Shown here in pieces: positions 7,424 to 9,313 of a stretch of 9,313 bases of DNA. Positions within the stretch are counted from its first letter, which is position 1. Each line of letters begins with the position of its first letter. This DNA comes from Pseudomonadota bacterium (GTDB taxonomy: Bacteria > Pseudomonadota > Gammaproteobacteria > Pseudomonadales > Azotimanducaceae). The notes beneath the pieces were generated by a model, which was not told the DNA's origin, did no database searches, and worked only from the letters and a program-made list of their open reading frames with translations. The stretch covers positions 1-9,313 of the forward strand of contig JAQBYL010000146.1 in NCBI GenBank assembly GCA_027622495.1. The letters run 5' to 3'. The position numbers were made by a program, and so were the translations under genes.

Positions 7424-9033
7424 CGCGCCTGCGCCTGGAACTTAAGCACCCGGCCATTAGCACCAAGACGCGTCAGATGTTTGAACCAGATGCGCTGTGC
7501 TGGCTGCAGCTGATCGGTGGGCCCTTTTACTTCGACAAATTCGTACTGCCCTGGGCCGTACAACACCGTGAGATCCGGAAAGCCGGTTCGTGCCATGGGC
7601 AGATTTCGAATCACGTGCCCTACCAGGCTGAACAGGATCGTGTGCGGTATGCAGTGCAGGATGGTGTGCAACACTTCTGCGGACATTGCCCGCCATGACA
7701 TCAGCGCATTTGCCGTGTCTGATTTAGCCTGCCAGGTTGAGGTCAGTTCCCTTCGAAAACCCAGTGGGTCGGCAAGGATTCTGTCCTGTTCGGCGATCAA
7801 CGTCGCACGGGTGCGGGCGAAGTCAGGCCAGAACAGATCCACAGGCGCACTCTGGAAAGGGTTTGTGAACGCGCCTGGAACTTCAGCGAAAATGACTGGC
7901 CAGTAGGCGAGTGCCGTCAGCGACAGCGGGAGGTTATTTTCCAGATGCAGCGCAACGCCACCGTTTGCGGTCAGAAGTTGAGCGGCATGATCTTCAATGC
8001 GTTCGGGGGTCGCACAATCCAGTCGCACCGAGGTGATCGGTGGTTTGACCCCTCCGCCGCGTTTGCCAAAACGTTGTGCGAAGTCCTCCTCTTCGGCGCA
8101 GCGCGGTGCTTCGATCAACTGCTGTTGCAGGCATTCGCTGCGCTGCACCTGGCCAGTTTTCTTAAGTATGCGAACGCTTCGTTCACGTGCAGGGTGAGTG
8201 TTTGATCCCGCATAACAAGCCAGTGCCGAATCGAGTTCACCCAGCCGCTCGTGCCAGTGCCCGAGGCGGTTCAATGCGCGATCCCGCGTGCGTTGTTCAA
8301 TGCGTGTTTCGCACGGCTGGTGCAACAGCTGCGTCGTGACTTCGGCTGCGAGTTGGGGGAAGTCGGCTAACCGGTGGCTCAGGTCTCTGGCGCTCCGAAG
8401 CGTAAGGTATCTGTCAAGATCATCACGATGGTCGAATTGCCGGTTGGACCGGTCGATCACATAGGGTTCATAGCGGACCAGCCCCAGATCTTCGAGAACA
8501 AACGCCGATAGATCGCGATAGCTGTCACCAAAATACAGCAGGCGCAGCAGATCGAGCATGCCAGCCTGTCTGATCGACACCCAGTTGAGGCACGCGCTGA
8601 GTCGGGTGTGCAATTGAACATCAGAATACCGGGTCACAATATCGCCAAGCAGCACTGCCTTGGATGACCTCGCGAAGCCCGGAAACCAGGCCACCAGTTC
8701 ATCTTTGGTACACAACATGAGCAGACGGTCAGCGGGGGCCGCCGGGTTCCGATCGATCAGACCCTGTTGCTCAAGCTGCTGAAGCTGGGTTTGCAGACAA
8801 CCCACCTCCGTATAATTCAGACGATCCTCGCGGATGCGCGGGCCTTTGCGGCTGATCAGGCGTGCCAGCAGGCGCTGGGCATCGCGGGAGACCTGCGTGA
8901 CCGAGTGCAGATACAAGAGTTCACGGGGATTGAGCAGATCGGCATAGGTGTGGGCAACGAATTCCACCACCCGCAGCAGGTTGTTACGGTAGTAATCGGG
9001 CGGAGGTGGCGTATTGGGACGGAGCTGCGGCAC
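7420..9033 (-). CDS. fan1: FAN1-type structure-specific nuclease (VRR-NUC domain)
   Basis: A 537-residue bacterial FAN1 homologue, close to the length of the Pseudomonas enzyme. FAN1 cuts 5'-flap and branched DNA and helps unhook interstrand crosslinks. The N-terminal half (DYYRNNLLRVVEFV onward) matches the helical DNA-binding region, and a TPR-like stretch lies around 245-300. The C-terminal VRR-NUC domain has a complete active site: E365 in LHLENN (like human E834), D487 in TGFPDL, and E501-V-K503 in EFVEVKGP, followed by TDQLQPAQRIW, a family hallmark. NPFQSAPVDLF (391-401) also matches the human protein's segment. The start is GTG at 9033; a TAA two codons upstream rules out a longer form, and the next residues fit the family. 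The Shine-Dalgarno is poor (AGG about 13 bases upstream). It is the first gene of the pair with the nuclease-helicase, behind a promoter with a LexA-like box. Confidence 0.95.
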   Translation of the reverse strand: MPQLRPNTPPPPDYYRNNLLRVVEFVAHTYADLLNPRELLYLHSVTQVSRDAQRLLARLISRKGPRIREDRLNYTEVGCLQTQLQQLEQQGLIDRNPAAPADRLLMLCTKDELVAWFPGFARSSKAVLLGDIVTRYSDVQLHTRLSACLNWVSIRQAGMLDLLRLLYFGDSYRDLSAFVLEDLGLVRYEPYVIDRSNRQFDHRDDLDRYLTLRSARDLSHRLADFPQLAAEVTTQLLHQPCETRIEQRTRDRALNRLGHWHERLGELDSALACYAGSNTHPARERSVRILKKTGQVQRSECLQQQLIEAPRCAEEEDFAQRFGKRGGGVKPPITSVRLDCATPERIEDHAAQLLTANGGVALHLENNLPLSLTALAYWPVIFAEVPGAFTNPFQSAPVDLFWPDFARTRATLIAEQDRILADPLGFRRELTSTWQAKSDTANALMSWRAMSAEVLHTILHCIPHTILFSLVGHVIRNLPMARTGFPDLTVLYGPGQYEFVEVKGPTDQLQPAQRIWFKHLTRLGANGRVLKFQAQAR

Positions 9034-9043
9034 AAATTAGCGC

Positions 9044-9073
9044 TTGCCTGAGAGGTGTGTGACGAATTATAAA
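9044..9073 (+). promoter_or_regulatory. Predicted divergent promoter for the plus-strand gene
   Basis: TTGCCT (9044-9049, 4 of 6 to TTGACA) and TATAAA (9068-9073, 5 of 6 to TATAAT) are separated by 18 bases. Transcription would start near 9080, inside the LexA-like box, about 25 bases before the ATG at 9105. This -10 shares bases 9068-9071 with the -10 of the opposite promoter, so the two polymerases could not bind at once. Confidence 0.4.
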
Positions 9074-9093
9074 CCCGCATGTATGTATGTACA
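9066..9093 (-). promoter_or_regulatory. Predicted sigma-70 promoter for fan1-helicase
   Basis: On the minus strand a perfect TATAAT -10 (9071-9066) lies 16 bases downstream of TGTACA (9093-9088), which matches 4 of 6 to TTGACA. Transcription would begin near 9060, leaving a leader of about 27 bases before the GTG at 9033. The -35 hexamer lies within the LexA-like box, so a bound repressor would block polymerase. This is a prediction from sequence alone. Confidence 0.6.
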
Positions 9094-9096
9094 GTA
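9077..9096 (-). promoter_or_regulatory. Candidate LexA (SOS) box
   Basis: Read on the minus strand the site is TACTGTACATACATACATGC, matching 15 of 20 positions of the E. coli consensus TACTGTATATATATACAGTA. One half (TACTGTA) is perfect and the other has CAT in place of CAG. It overlaps the -35 of the fan1 promoter and the predicted start site of the divergent promoter, which is where an operator would act. LexA regulation of repair helicases such as DinG is well known. The imperfect half-site suggests modest affinity. Confidence 0.6.
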
Positions 9097-9104
9097 GTGG
9101 TCTC

Positions 9105-9313
9105 ATGAACGCCCACCCTTATTGCATCTGTATCGTCGTGTCCTGCAGAAGTATTCAACATCTGCTCGAAGGCGGCGGTCGTGGTGCCTACAAAGACGAC
9201 CATCCGTGGCTCGTGGCAAATGAGTTTCTGGCGCGGGCAAAGGAGCGCGATGAACGTCTGGTGATTCTATTTGCCACCGATGACGATGCCGACGGCAAAC
9301 CGGTTCCGCTGCA
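9105..9313 (+). CDS. Unrecognised protein, N-terminal part (cut by window edge)
   Basis: An open frame from the ATG at 9105 runs for 69 codons to the right edge without a stop. An in-frame ATG at 9087 would add six residues but lies inside the LexA-like box, so 9105 is preferred; the GTGG just upstream is a poor ribosome site. The visible protein begins MNAHPYCICIVVSC, continues with an acidic/aromatic stretch (AYKDDHPWLVANEF, about 28-41), and has a likely beta strand LVILFA before TDDDADG. It has no clear signal peptide or transmembrane segment; three cysteines lie in the first 14 residues. I do not recognise the family. Its divergent position, with a predicted promoter over the same LexA-like box, suggests it may also respond to DNA damage. 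Codon use appears similar to the neighbours. Confidence 0.55.
   Translation, partial: MNAHPYCICIVVSCRSIQHLLEGGGRGAYKDDHPWLVANEFLARAKERDERLVILFATDDDADGKPVPL

Noticed and set aside
8767..9051. Plus-strand open frame of 94 codons
   Set aside because: It is antisense to the conserved N-terminal region of fan1 and has no supporting motif.
8856..9203. Minus-strand open frame of 115 codons spanning the fan1 upstream gap
   Set aside because: It overlaps fan1 in another frame, crosses the predicted promoters and LexA-like box, and lies opposite the plus-strand gene; its Thr- and Arg-rich sequence looks non-coding.

Overview
The window looks like a piece of a gammaproteobacterial chromosome of moderately high G+C (my estimate by eye, not counted). 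Three things suggest this: the protein sequences, a bacterial FAN1 of the type known from Pseudomonas, and a candidate LexA operator of the CTGT-N8-ACAG class. The window is almost wholly coding. Six genes run on the minus strand (right to left) and a seventh, cut by the right edge, runs on the plus strand. I see no rRNA, tRNA, CRISPR array, insertion sequence or clear terminator.

Right part (5078-9313): a DNA-repair pair. A FAN1-type VRR-NUC structure-specific nuclease (GTG start at 9033) overlaps by 4 bases (GTGA) the start of a 781-residue XPD/DinG-like iron-sulfur helicase. That helicase carries a RecB/Cas4-like PD-(D/E)XK nuclease domain at its N-terminus. The 71-base gap upstream of FAN1 separates it from a divergent, unrecognised plus-strand gene. 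This gap holds a LexA-like box (15 of 20 matches to the E. coli consensus). It overlaps a good minus-strand promoter and lies at the expected start site of a plus-strand promoter. The two predicted -10 elements share the same bases. The pair is probably DNA-damage induced and suited to crosslink or branched-DNA repair.

Left part (1-5005): four tightly packed genes, each overlapping the next by 1-8 bases. The order of transcription is pyruvate kinase, a secreted nine-repeat MORN protein, a transmembrane PknB-type Ser/Thr kinase with about 416 periplasmic residues made of roughly 100-residue tandem modules, and an FHA-domain protein that runs off the left edge. The likely logic is an envelope-sensing kinase with a periplasmic MORN partner and a cytoplasmic phosphopeptide-binding (or degenerate) FHA partner, co-expressed with a glycolytic enzyme. 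The link to pyruvate kinase is inferred from gene packing only.

Only 72 bases, with no visible terminator, separate the repair pair from pyk, so read-through is possible. The least described parts are the pyk-MORN-STPK-FHA packing, the modular sensor domain, the FHA domain lacking its usual serine, and the divergent gene that may share the LexA operator.
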